This document shows positions 5,484 to 12,292 of a stretch of DNA of 14,648 bases, in pieces. The notes under the pieces were generated by a model. The model searched no databases and was not told the DNA's origin. It saw nothing but the letters and a program-made list of their open reading frames with translations. The stretch comes from Thermoproteus sp. UBA157 (GTDB lineage Archaea; Thermoproteota; Thermoprotei; Thermoproteales; Thermoproteaceae). How positions within the stretch are numbered: the stretch's first letter is position 1; every line of letters begins with the position of its first letter. Location of the stretch: positions 1 through 14,648 of the forward strand of contig DANS01000042.1 of the NCBI GenBank assembly GCA_002497345.1. The letters run 5' to 3'. The translations under genes and the position numbers were made by a program.

Positions 5484-6837
5484 AATTACCAAGGCGTTGG
5501 CGCAATACGCCGAGCTCATAAACTTCGACAAGATACCCGCCGACGTGGCCCACGAAGCGAAGAGGAGGATCCTCGACTCGCTGGCTGTGGCGTTCGCGGC
5601 ATACAACAGCGAGCCGGTGATCTTAGCGCGCCGAGCCTTATCAAGGGCTCAGACTACGTGGGGATCGAGGATTTTGGGCACTCGGTACAGGACTACGCCC
5701 GACTGGGCGGCTTTTGTAGATGGCGTCATGATCAGATATCACGATTTCAATGACACCTATTTGTCCAAAGAGCCCTTGCACCCAAGCGACATGATCGCCG
5801 CGGCATTCTCGCTTGGCGATTTGCTCAACTCCGACGGTAAATCGGTTATAACCGCGATAGCGGTGGGCTATGAGGCCGCCGTTGCTCTATGCGATGCCGC
5901 GAGCTTGAGGAGGCGCGGATGGGATCACGTGAATTACCTAGGCGTAGGTAGCGTGCTGGTTGCTGCTAAGTTGCTAGGTCTTAACGCCGAGAGGATCCAG
6001 CACGCTCTCTCTATATATGCAGTGCCCCATGCGGCCATGAGGCAGACGAGGGTCGGTGAGTTGAGCATGTGGAAGGGCGCCGCGGCGGCCAATGCCACGA
6101 GAAACGCCGTCTTCGCGGCTTTGCTAGCCGCCGAAGGCTTCACAGGGCCCTTCAAGCCCTTCGAGGGCGAAATGGGTTTTATCAGACAATTGCTAGGTGG
6201 CGACTTCGACTACAGCCCGCTGGGGGATATAGAAAGGCTGGTACCGCCCCGCAGGATACTCGATACCTACATCAAGCCGTACCCCGTTGAGTACCACGCC
6301 CAGACAGCCGTTGAGGCAGCCTTGAAGTTAAGGGAGAAGGTAAGGCCCGAGGAGGTGGAGAAGATTATCATAGAGACGTTCCAAGCCGCTTACGACATAA
6401 TCGGACCCAAAGATCCCGAGAAATGGGACCCGCACACCAAGGAGACCGCCGATCACTCAATAATGTGGATCGCAGCAGCCGCGTTGCTTTGGGGGCCCAT
6501 CACAATAGATCACTACGAGAGGATCAGGGATCCACAAGTGCTTTCGCTCATGAAGAGGATCGATGTCAAGGTGGATCCTGAGTTGGACAAGATGTACCCT
6601 AAGGCGCACCCCAACAGGATAACTGTCATCACAAGGGGCGGATCCAGATATACCGAACAAGTGGATTACGCCAAGGGTCATCCCAAGAACCCTATGAGCG
6701 ACAGGGAGCTTGAGGAGAAGTTCTTTCTCAATACAAAGCGCGTGATACCGGAAACGACGCAGAGGAGGATCGTAGATTTTGTGTGGCGCCTAGAGGATAG
6801 AAATATGTCGGAGCTACACGATATATTAGTCCTTTAG
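5476..6837 (+). CDS. prpD: 2-methylcitrate dehydratase (MmgE/PrpD family)
   Basis: 453 aa, full length for the family. The N-terminal all-helical domain carries the conserved blocks RYHDFNDTY..EPLHPSD (about 87-106), GWDHVNYLGVGSVLVAAKLLGL (about 148-169), and RVGELSMWKGAAAANATRNAVFAALLAAEGFTGP (about 190-225) followed by FEG. The smaller C-terminal domain contains KPYPVEYHAQTAVEAAL (about 269-285). PrpD dehydrates 2-methylcitrate to 2-methyl-cis-aconitate without an Fe-S cluster. It is cotranscribed with prpB: its ATG (5476) lies inside prpB's final codons. Its TAG stop shares bases with the stop of the convergent flavoprotein gene. PrpD relatives can also act on citrate or itaconate-type substrates, but the prpB overlap makes the methylcitrate role most likely. 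Confidence 0.92.
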   Translation: MDRITKALAQYAELINFDKIPADVAHEAKRRILDSLAVAFAAYNSEPVILARRALSRAQTTWGSRILGTRYRTTPDWAAFVDGVMIRYHDFNDTYLSKEPLHPSDMIAAAFSLGDLLNSDGKSVITAIAVGYEAAVALCDAASLRRRGWDHVNYLGVGSVLVAAKLLGLNAERIQHALSIYAVPHAAMRQTRVGELSMWKGAAAANATRNAVFAALLAAEGFTGPFKPFEGEMGFIRQLLGGDFDYSPLGDIERLVPPRRILDTYIKPYPVEYHAQTAVEAALKLREKVRPEEVEKIIIETFQAAYDIIGPKDPEKWDPHTKETADHSIMWIAAAALLWGPITIDHYERIRDPQVLSLMKRIDVKVDPELDKMYPKAHPNRITVITRGGSRYTEQVDYAKGHPKNPMSDRELEEKFFLNTKRVIPETTQRRIVDFVWRLEDRNMSELHDILVL

Positions 6838-7799
6838 GCTTTCTCGGCGCGCCAATCGGTCAACGACACCACCTTTTTGCCCTTGAGCTCCATGACGTAT
6901 GCTGTGGCTGACAAGGCCGCCGCGACGCCTTGTGCCGCTGCTATGACAGCTTGCTTGTACGGATACTGTATTACGTCGCCGGCCGCGAAGAGACCTGGCG
7001 TTTTGGTCTTGCCGATCCAATCGGCTATGATCTCCCCCCTCTCGTTTAGGTCGACCAAATGCTTGACGAAATCGGTCTTGGTCACGTAGCCTATCTCGAT
7101 AAAGACCGCAGCCGCCTTGAGCTCTTGCATCTCGCCCGTCTTCTTGTTCCTAACGACGACAGATTCCACCTTGTTCGAGCCCCTTATTTCCACCACCTCG
7201 CTGTTTGGCATTAATACGGCCTTGCCGGCGCCCAGCGCCGTCGACAAGAACTCATCGTCATATATCGGCTTATCGCCTGGGAAGATCCAGTAGAACTTGT
7301 TGGCTACCGAGGAGAGTATCGTGACGGGCTCCCTGGCTAAATCGCCCCAGCTAACCAGCGCCACATCTTGGCCCTTGAAGAATGGGGCATCGCATATTGT
7401 GCAGTAGGAAACCCCCTTGTTCTTGAACTTCGCCTCGCCGGGAACTCCGAGCTCTTTTGGCGTCTTCCCGAAAGCCAATATGACCGCCAACGATGTATAT
7501 TCGTCGCCCCCATATGTCTTGACTCTAAACACGTTGCCGTCTTTCTGGACGTCGACTACTTCGTCGAATATCACCTCGGCGCCGAAGCGTTCCGCTTGTT
7601 GATGGACCCTCGCCACCAGCTCCGGCCCCGATATCCTCATGATAGCTGGGTAGTTCTCAACGGCGGTGGTCATGTTGAGTTGCCCTCCTATATCCTTAGC
7701 TATCACCAACGTCTTGAGCCTCTGCCTTGCTGCATACAACGCGGCGGAGAATCCGGCTATTCCCCCTCCCACAACTATCACGTCGTAATTCGCCGACAT
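6834..7799 (-). CDS. Thioredoxin reductase-like flavoprotein lacking the NADPH-binding motifs
   Basis: 321 aa with thioredoxin reductase architecture. The FAD Rossmann motif G11-G-G-I-A-G16 is intact, as are the GGQL and ENYP blocks (38-51), the redox pair C133-T-I-C136-D, and the C-terminal FAD segment GLFAAGDV...KQAVIAAAQG. The NADPH domain is odd: where family members have GxGxxA there is S150-W-G-D-L-A155, and the HRRxxxR arginines are replaced by IFPGDKP (172-178). I infer a reductase that does not use NADPH in the usual way and may take electrons from ferredoxin or another donor, as in described ferredoxin-linked flavin thioredoxin reductases; the Thermoplasma enzyme is also reported not to use NADPH. 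ATG 7799 sits 24 nt from a TATA-like element. No thioredoxin gene is adjacent. Confidence 0.88.
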   Translation of the reverse strand: MSANYDVIVVGGGIAGFSAALYAARQRLKTLVIAKDIGGQLNMTTAVENYPAIMRISGPELVARVHQQAERFGAEVIFDEVVDVQKDGNVFRVKTYGGDEYTSLAVILAFGKTPKELGVPGEAKFKNKGVSYCTICDAPFFKGQDVALVSWGDLAREPVTILSSVANKFYWIFPGDKPIYDDEFLSTALGAGKAVLMPNSEVVEIRGSNKVESVVVRNKKTGEMQELKAAAVFIEIGYVTKTDFVKHLVDLNERGEIIADWIGKTKTPGLFAAGDVIQYPYKQAVIAAAQGVAAALSATAYVMELKGKKVVSLTDWRAEKA

Positions 7800-7818
7800 G
7801 GACGTCTATTCGTTGTGT

Positions 7819-7827
7819 AGATTAAGT
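7819..7827 (-). promoter_or_regulatory. TATA-like element for the thioredoxin reductase-like gene
   Basis: Minus-strand ACTTAATCT is centred 24 nt before ATG 7799 and just beyond the stop of the upstream nuclease-like gene. It supports a separate, leaderless transcript. Confidence 0.4.
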
Positions 7828-7829
7828 GT

Positions 7830-8423
7830 TTATTGCCCGGAGCTGGCCGCCAGCTTGCCTATGCGCTCCTCCAGCGCTTTTATGAGATGCTCGTCGTCCC
7901 TCTCGTCGTTGGGGTAGAGGTAAACCTCCTGCTCGACTCTGACATCCCCCCTATCTTCGGCGAAGTATATCAGCCTTACTGGGTAGTTGTACCCGGAGCG
8001 CCTGTAGAGCATGCGCATCACCTTAGCCGCGAAGGACCACTCGGCCTTGACTTTCCACTCGTCCTTCTTTATGATATGGCTCTTCAGCTCGACAATTTCC
8101 TTCCTCCCGTCCTCATACGACACAAGGAAATCGGCCTGGGCCGTGAGCAACGCGTTGCCTATCTTGGTTATCACAGGCGGCGCCTCCGATACTTCCTTGA
8201 CCCTCTTGGCCCACGGTACGAGCATCCTTATTTTGTTGAACGCGCCGGAGTGCGGCTCGCCGTAGTGCTCTATGAAGGTCCGCAACGCCGCCACGGCATC
8301 TTTAGCTTTTAGCAACATCAAAACGGCGCGCTCAAAGGCTCTGCCATATCTTGAGCTTAGCTCGTCGGGCTTGGGCAACCCTAAGGCATCGCTGAGCCTC
8401 AGCCTCAATTTGCGCAAAGACAT
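7830..8423 (-). CDS. Putative PD-(D/E)XK-fold nuclease
   Basis: 197 aa, no named family recognised. It shows a PD-(D/E)XK-like core: an N-terminal helix with E31 (YGRAFERAVLMLL), then D98 (QADFLVSYEDG) and E112-L-K114 (KEIVELKSH) on consecutive predicted strands, then an amphipathic helix (KAEWSFAAKVMRMLYRRSGY) placed like the one after the active site in Cas4 or restriction-enzyme folds. A strand (VRLIYFAE) and a charged C-terminal helix follow. This spacing fits a Mg-dependent nuclease, but the call rests on motif pattern only. It is transcribed divergently from a C5-cytosine methyltransferase across a 45-bp gap with one central TATA element, suggesting a restriction-modification or DNA-repair pairing. 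Composition looks like the neighbours'. Alternatives are a catalytically inert PD-(D/E)XK relative or an unrelated fold. Confidence 0.7.
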   Translation of the reverse strand: MSLRKLRLRLSDALGLPKPDELSSRYGRAFERAVLMLLKAKDAVAALRTFIEHYGEPHSGAFNKIRMLVPWAKRVKEVSEAPPVITKIGNALLTAQADFLVSYEDGRKEIVELKSHIIKKDEWKVKAEWSFAAKVMRMLYRRSGYNYPVRLIYFAEDRGDVRVEQEVYLYPNDERDDEHLIKALEERIGKLAASSGQ

Positions 8424-8434
8424 ACTCAGGTTGG

Positions 8435-8450
8435 GATATAGATATAAAAA
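8435..8450. promoter_or_regulatory. Shared TATA element between nuclease-like and methyltransferase genes
   Basis: GATATAGATATAAAAA is the only AT-rich run in the 45-bp gap. The GATATAAAAA part is centred 23 nt from both starts (ATG 8423 on minus, GTG 8469 on plus), so either strand can be read as a TATA box for a leaderless mRNA. Confidence 0.6.
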
Positions 8451-8468
8451 GGTTACGATGTAATCTCG

Positions 8469-9410
8469 GTGCGCGTGGTGGATCTATTCGCTGGAGGCGG
8501 CGGTTTCTCGAGAGGATTCGCCGAAGCCGGCTACGAAATAGCACTGGGGGTAGAGCTCGACGCCAATGCGGCGAGGACATACAGCTTTAATTTCCCCAGG
8601 GCGGTGGTGCTACAAGAGGACATCGCCGATGTTAGCTATCGCGAGATCGAGCGACACATAGGAAGCGTCGACATAGTAATAGGGGGCTCCCCGTGCGAGC
8701 CGTTCACTGCGACTAACCCAAGGCGGATGGAGGACCCCCTAGATAGGCTGTACACCGATCCTCTGGGCCAACTGACGCTCCATTTCATAAGGCTTGTTGG
8801 CGAGCTCCAGCCGAAGGTCTTTGTGTTGGAGAATGTGCCCGGCATCGCTCAAGATCCTCTGAGGGAGGCGCTCAAGAGGGAGTTCAAGAGGATAGGATTC
8901 GACGAAATATACTTCAACGTCCTCCTGGCCGAGCGCCACGGCACGCCTAGTCACAGGAAGAGGGTCTTCGTATCGAACGTGAGGATAGCGCCAAGGCCGA
9001 GCGGGTCGATTACCGTGAGGCAAGCATTGGAGGGGCTACCGCCTGTGGACTCCGGCTTCCCGAACCACGAGAGCGTAACGCTGAGCAAGTCCAAGGCCGA
9101 GAGAATAGCGATGGTCAAACCAGGCGAGGCCTTGATGAAGTTCAGAGGGGCCTCTGGGATATACGGGAACTACATTAGGCTGAGGTGGGACGAGGTAGCT
9201 CCGACCGTTATGGGTAGTAGGCGGTTTATACACCCGGAGGAGGATAGGCTCTTGACGGTGAGGGAGCAAGCAAGGCTGATGGGCTTCCCCGACGATCACG
9301 TGTTCTTCGGGCCGAAGGATTCTCAGTTTAATCAAGTCGGGGAGGCCGTGCCGCCGCCGTTGGCTAAGGCCATAGCGGAGCACATCAAGAATATATTGAA
9401 GTTGCGTTGA
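8469..9410 (+). CDS. DNA (cytosine-5) methyltransferase
   Basis: 313 aa with the C5-methyltransferase motifs in order: I, FAGGGGFSRGF (7-17, AdoMet binding); II/III, GVELD and QEDI; IV, G-G-S-P75-C76-E-P-F-T (catalytic Cys76); VI, E121-N-V; VIII, GTPSHRKRVF (158-167); a short target-recognition region (about 170-235); IX, RLRWDEVAPTVMG; and X, QFNQVGEAVPPPLAKAI. It transfers methyl from AdoMet to C5 of cytosine in a specific DNA site, not predictable here. Deviations are PCEPFT instead of PCQxFS, SHRKR instead of QxRxR, and GEAVPP instead of GNAVPP. It diverges from a nuclease-like gene and is followed by nmd3 after 6 bp. Start GTG 8469 is set by the shared TATA element and by motif I beginning right after. 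Confidence 0.93.
   Translation: MRVVDLFAGGGGFSRGFAEAGYEIALGVELDANAARTYSFNFPRAVVLQEDIADVSYREIERHIGSVDIVIGGSPCEPFTATNPRRMEDPLDRLYTDPLGQLTLHFIRLVGELQPKVFVLENVPGIAQDPLREALKREFKRIGFDEIYFNVLLAERHGTPSHRKRVFVSNVRIAPRPSGSITVRQALEGLPPVDSGFPNHESVTLSKSKAERIAMVKPGEALMKFRGASGIYGNYIRLRWDEVAPTVMGSRRFIHPEEDRLLTVREQARLMGFPDDHVFFGPKDSQFNQVGEAVPPPLAKAIAEHIKNILKLR
9391..9398 (+). promoter_or_regulatory. Possible internal TATA element for nmd3
   Basis: ATATATTG, inside the last codons of the methyltransferase gene, is centred about 22 nt before the nmd3 GTG (9417), the spacing of the other promoters here. nmd3 may thus be expressed without the methyltransferase. Confidence 0.35.
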
Positions 9411-9416
9411 GGGGCT

Positions 9417-10415
9417 GTGCCCACGATTATCTGTCCTATCTGCGGCCGGCCGACCGAGAGGCTTATAGAAGGCATGTGCGAGGAGTGCTATCTGGAAAGA
9501 CATCCAGTAGTCGAGATAAGGAAGTTCAAGGTGCTCAAGTGCAAATACTGCGGCGCTCTTTACGTAAGAGGTCGTTGGATAAGGCCCAGCAAGGAGAGGG
9601 AGAGGGCTTTGCTGGAGAGGCTAATGAGGGATAACATGGAAGTCAAGGGACGAGTCGACTCGATGGAGGTGGAGATAAGCGGCAATAGCGTCGTCTACAG
9701 AATCTCGGGCCTCGGCACGCCCCACGAGCTCATAAGACCGCGAAGATTCTCTGTGCAATACGTCGCCGAGGTGGCGTACGACGTGTGCCTGGACTGTAGG
9801 CGGAATATATGGGGATCCGAGCGCGGGCTGGTGAGGATAAAGGGCTTCCCCGAGGAGCTACGGGATGCTGACATAGCGAAGATAGAGGCCTTGCTCGAGC
9901 ACATAGCGTTTGAGATTAGGGGGAAGAACTGGGGATCCATAATATCGGTGGAGATGCTCGGCAAATCGCTTGAGATCTCCACGACTGAGCCCAAGCTGGC
10001 CAGGCATATAGCCAACAAAATACACGAAGTTCTTCCGAGCGACTACGTGGAGAGCTACAAAAAGATACGCGGGAGAGGAGACAAGGAGGTGTACCATTAT
10101 ACAGCTACAGTATACGTGATAACCGTAGATGAAGGCGATGTGATCAGAAGAGGGTCCAGCAATTATTTGATCCTAGATGTCGGCAAGGGCGGGATATACG
10201 CAGTGGATCTAGACAGCGGGCGCAAGGCCAGAATACCCTTATATAGATTCACCGAGGAGAAGACCGAAAGGGTGGGACGCGGCGTTAAGGGCGAGGTGAA
10301 AAACGGCGTGTTTGTGGATAGTAGCGGCTCCGTGAGGATCAACGTAGAAGGCGGGCGCGAGGGGGCGGCCTATTACGTCGAGATAGGCGATAGGCGTTAT
10401 TTGGTTACCATCTAG
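9417..10415 (+). CDS. nmd3: NMD3-family protein, large ribosomal subunit biogenesis factor
   Basis: 332 aa archaeal NMD3 homologue. Four CxxC pairs (C6/C9, C21/C24, C42/C45, C124/C127) form two zinc sites, with the N-terminal finger ICPICGRPTERLIEGMCEEC typical of the family. The middle domain contains FSVQYVAEVAYDVCLDC and an alpha/beta part, and the C-terminal region is beta-rich (about 225-332), matching the eIF5A-like part of eukaryotic NMD3. In eukaryotes NMD3 is the 60S export adaptor; archaea have no nucleus, so a role in late 50S assembly or subunit joining control is inferred. GTG 9417 is preceded by a G-rich stretch (GAGGGGC) and lies 6 bp after the methyltransferase stop. Cotranscription is possible, but a TATA element upstream suggests an independent promoter. 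Confidence 0.88.
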   Translation: MPTIICPICGRPTERLIEGMCEECYLERHPVVEIRKFKVLKCKYCGALYVRGRWIRPSKERERALLERLMRDNMEVKGRVDSMEVEISGNSVVYRISGLGTPHELIRPRRFSVQYVAEVAYDVCLDCRRNIWGSERGLVRIKGFPEELRDADIAKIEALLEHIAFEIRGKNWGSIISVEMLGKSLEISTTEPKLARHIANKIHEVLPSDYVESYKKIRGRGDKEVYHYTATVYVITVDEGDVIRRGSSNYLILDVGKGGIYAVDLDSGRKARIPLYRFTEEKTERVGRGVKGEVKNGVFVDSSGSVRINVEGGREGAAYYVEIGDRRYLVTI

Positions 10416-10426
10416 CCGTATCATTG

Positions 10427-10434
10427 CTTTAAAG
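10427..10434 (+). promoter_or_regulatory. TATA box for the GNAT gene
   Basis: CTTTAAAG in the 38-bp gap after nmd3 is centred about 23 nt before ATG 10454, fitting a leaderless mRNA. Confidence 0.5.
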
Positions 10435-10453
10435 CCGATCTGCCAACTACACC

Positions 10454-10927
10454 ATGTACCCGAATCTAGTGGTGAGGCCGGCGCTCGAAAGCGATGTAGA
10501 CGCTCTGGCCGACTTGATAGCTCGCTTGAAGAGACTTAATGGCGAGTTCGATCCGTTGTTGAAACCCGCCGAGAACCTCCTCTCTATATCAAAGGAGTAT
10601 ATAAAGTCCAAGATATCGTCGCCCAACTCGGTGGTATTGGTCGCGGAAATTGAGGGCAAAGTAGTAGGCGTAGTGGTCGGCGACGTGGAGGATCGCCTCT
10701 TCTACGAGCCGAGAATGGCAGGAGTGATAAGGGAGTTCTACATATTGCCGGAGTTCAGACGCAAGGGCCTAGGCAAGCGCATGATGAACGAAGTCATGGA
10801 CGCATTGAGAAAAAAAGGCGCACAGATGATCACGGCCGAGTTCCCTGCGCTTAATGAGATAGCAATAGAGTTCTACAGAAAGATGAACTTCAGACCCATC
10901 GAATCTACTTACGCAAAAGAGATGTGA
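10454..10927 (+). CDS. GNAT-family N-acetyltransferase
   Basis: 157 aa single-domain GNAT. The N-terminal strand and helix (VVRPALESDVDALADLIARL) are followed by the central strands VVLVAEIEGKVVGVVVGDV (about 60-78) and IREFYILPEF (about 92-101). The acetyl-CoA pyrophosphate loop is R102-R-K-G-L-G107, and the C-terminal AIEFYRKMNFRP block is the usual GNAT motif B. It transfers an acetyl group from acetyl-CoA to an amine. The substrate is unknown; the sequence does not show the RimI/Ard1 signature clearly enough to call it a protein N-terminal acetyltransferase. The gene has its own TATA box. Its TGA is followed by five Ts (10928-10932) and, 3 bp on, by the stop of the convergent isocitrate dehydrogenase gene. 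Confidence 0.9.
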   Translation: MYPNLVVRPALESDVDALADLIARLKRLNGEFDPLLKPAENLLSISKEYIKSKISSPNSVVLVAEIEGKVVGVVVGDVEDRLFYEPRMAGVIREFYILPEFRRKGLGKRMMNEVMDALRKKGAQMITAEFPALNEIAIEFYRKMNFRPIESTYAKEM

Positions 10928-10930
10928 TTT

Positions 10931-12247
10931 TTAGAGCTCGGTTTTGATTATCTCGGCCACTTTATCTGCGAACTCCTGAGTGCCCAGCACCTCCTTGACG
11001 ACCTTCCTCTCCTCGTCGGTCATCTGCCTCGCCAAATCGCCGGTGAAGTAGCCTTGTTCATACGCTTTGCTGACGCCCTTGAGTATGAGGTCTGCGGCCT
11101 CCCTCCAGCCCATGAACCTGAAGAGCAGCTCGAGCGCTAATATAGTCGCAGTCGGGTTCACGTAGTTCTTGCCCGTGTATTTGGGCGCAGTTCCATGCAC
11201 CGGCTCCGCCATCATGCCCCAATCGCCGACGTCTATGCCGGGCGCCACCCCGAGACCTCCGACGAGGCCCGCCGCCTCATCGCTCACGTAATCGCCATTG
11301 AGGTTGGGCGCCAGTATCACGTCGTACTCGCCGGTGCGAGTGAGCAGTTGTTGGAGCATGTTGTCCGCGATTCTGTCGTTGACGAGTATCTTGCCGGGCG
11401 GCACCTTCCCGCCGTATTGCGGTAGCTCATCCTCGAAGACCACGTAATCTCTGAACTCGGCCCTGGCCACCTCATAAGCCCAATCCCTAAAGGCGCCCTC
11501 TGTGTATTTCTGTATATTGCCCTTGTGCATTATCGTGACGGATCTTCTGTTGTTCTCAACGGCGAATTTGAGAGCCAGCCTGGCTATCCTCTGGGTTCCG
11601 AACTTGCTTATGGGCTTAATGCCTATTCCCGCATCGTCTCTCAGATTCACGCCTAGTTCCCTCTTCAGAAACTCGCGCAATTTAGCGGCCTCTGGCGCGT
11701 TCCAGGGCCACTCTATGCCCATATATACGTCTTCGGTGTTTTCCCTGAATATAACTAAATCTACCTTCTCGGGATGTTTGAGAGGCGAGGGTAGGCCTGG
11801 GAAGTACTTCACAGGCCTTATATTGGCATAAAGGTCGAACAACTGCCTTAGAGTGACGTTTAAGCTCCGGAACCCTCCTCCGACTGGCGTCTCCAAGGGC
11901 GCCTTTAAGAAGACTCTGATCTTCTTCAAGACCTCAATGCTTTGATCCGGCAGTCTGCTCCCCAACAACTTCTCGGCCTTGGAGCCCACCAGCACCTCGT
12001 ACCACAACACTTTGCGGGCTTTTCCGTAGGCCTTCTCAACAGCCGCGTTGGCGACTTTTATAGCCGCATAGGCGACTTCTGGCCCCGTCCCGTCGCCCTC
12101 GATATAGCCTATGACGACTTTGTCAGGCACTTTCAACTGTCCAGGCCCTGTATACACAACATAGTCCCCCTCCACGGGCTCTGCGTATTTGCCGGAGTAT
12201 GTCTGGAGGTTAGGTATTTGCGACTTTATTTTCTCCAGATCTAACAT
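10931..12247 (-). CDS. icd: Isocitrate dehydrogenase, NADP-type
   Basis: 438 aa, resembling E. coli Icd over nearly its full length. Substrate residues are S128, N130 and R134 (RSLNVTLRQ), Y175 (ENTEDVYMGIEW) and K242 (HKGNIQKY). The Mg2+/isocitrate aspartates are D291 (NDRIAD), D319 and D323 (NGDYVSDEAAG). Coenzyme segment H351-G-T-A-P-K356-Y357...V363 plus R407 match the NADP-selecting set; the position of E. coli Tyr391 is Gly403. It oxidatively decarboxylates isocitrate to 2-oxoglutarate in the citric acid cycle. ATG 12247 lies about 23 nt from the TATA element shared with the divergent crotonase-family gene. It lies some 3.5 kb from prpD/prpB and is not in their operon. Confidence 0.95.
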   Translation of the reverse strand: MLDLEKIKSQIPNLQTYSGKYAEPVEGDYVVYTGPGQLKVPDKVVIGYIEGDGTGPEVAYAAIKVANAAVEKAYGKARKVLWYEVLVGSKAEKLLGSRLPDQSIEVLKKIRVFLKAPLETPVGGGFRSLNVTLRQLFDLYANIRPVKYFPGLPSPLKHPEKVDLVIFRENTEDVYMGIEWPWNAPEAAKLREFLKRELGVNLRDDAGIGIKPISKFGTQRIARLALKFAVENNRRSVTIMHKGNIQKYTEGAFRDWAYEVARAEFRDYVVFEDELPQYGGKVPPGKILVNDRIADNMLQQLLTRTGEYDVILAPNLNGDYVSDEAAGLVGGLGVAPGIDVGDWGMMAEPVHGTAPKYTGKNYVNPTATILALELLFRFMGWREAADLILKGVSKAYEQGYFTGDLARQMTDEERKVVKEVLGTQEFADKVAEIIKTEL

Positions 12248-12266
12248 GATAGAAGCCAGTTCGCCC

Positions 12267-12274
12267 TTTTAAAT
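12267..12274. promoter_or_regulatory. Shared TATA element between icd and the crotonase-family gene
   Basis: TTTTAAAT, almost a perfect palindrome, lies exactly mid-gap in a 45-bp intergenic region. It is centred about 23 nt from both icd ATG (12247) and the GTG at 12293. Confidence 0.6.
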
Positions 12275-12292
12275 CGTTACTTTTCGTCTAGT

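Noticed and set aside
6575..6633. Minus-strand GTGATGA (6627-6633) as a second C/D sRNA box C
   Set aside because: It lies in the middle of prpD with no CTGA box D at a suitable distance.
7368..8312. Plus-strand frames (7368-7820, 7833-8312) opposite the TrxR-like and nuclease-like genes
   Set aside because: Composition is that of antisense frames, without motifs; the minus-strand proteins show FAD/CxxC and PD-(D/E)XK motifs.
10808..10817. A-run (AGAAAAAAAGG) in the GNAT gene as a programmed frameshift site
   Set aside because: The zero frame continues through a complete GNAT domain and no alternative product is evident.
10780..10840. Plus-strand ATGATGA in the GNAT gene as a C box
   Set aside because: No D box within about 60 nt, and the codons are part of a conserved GNAT helix.
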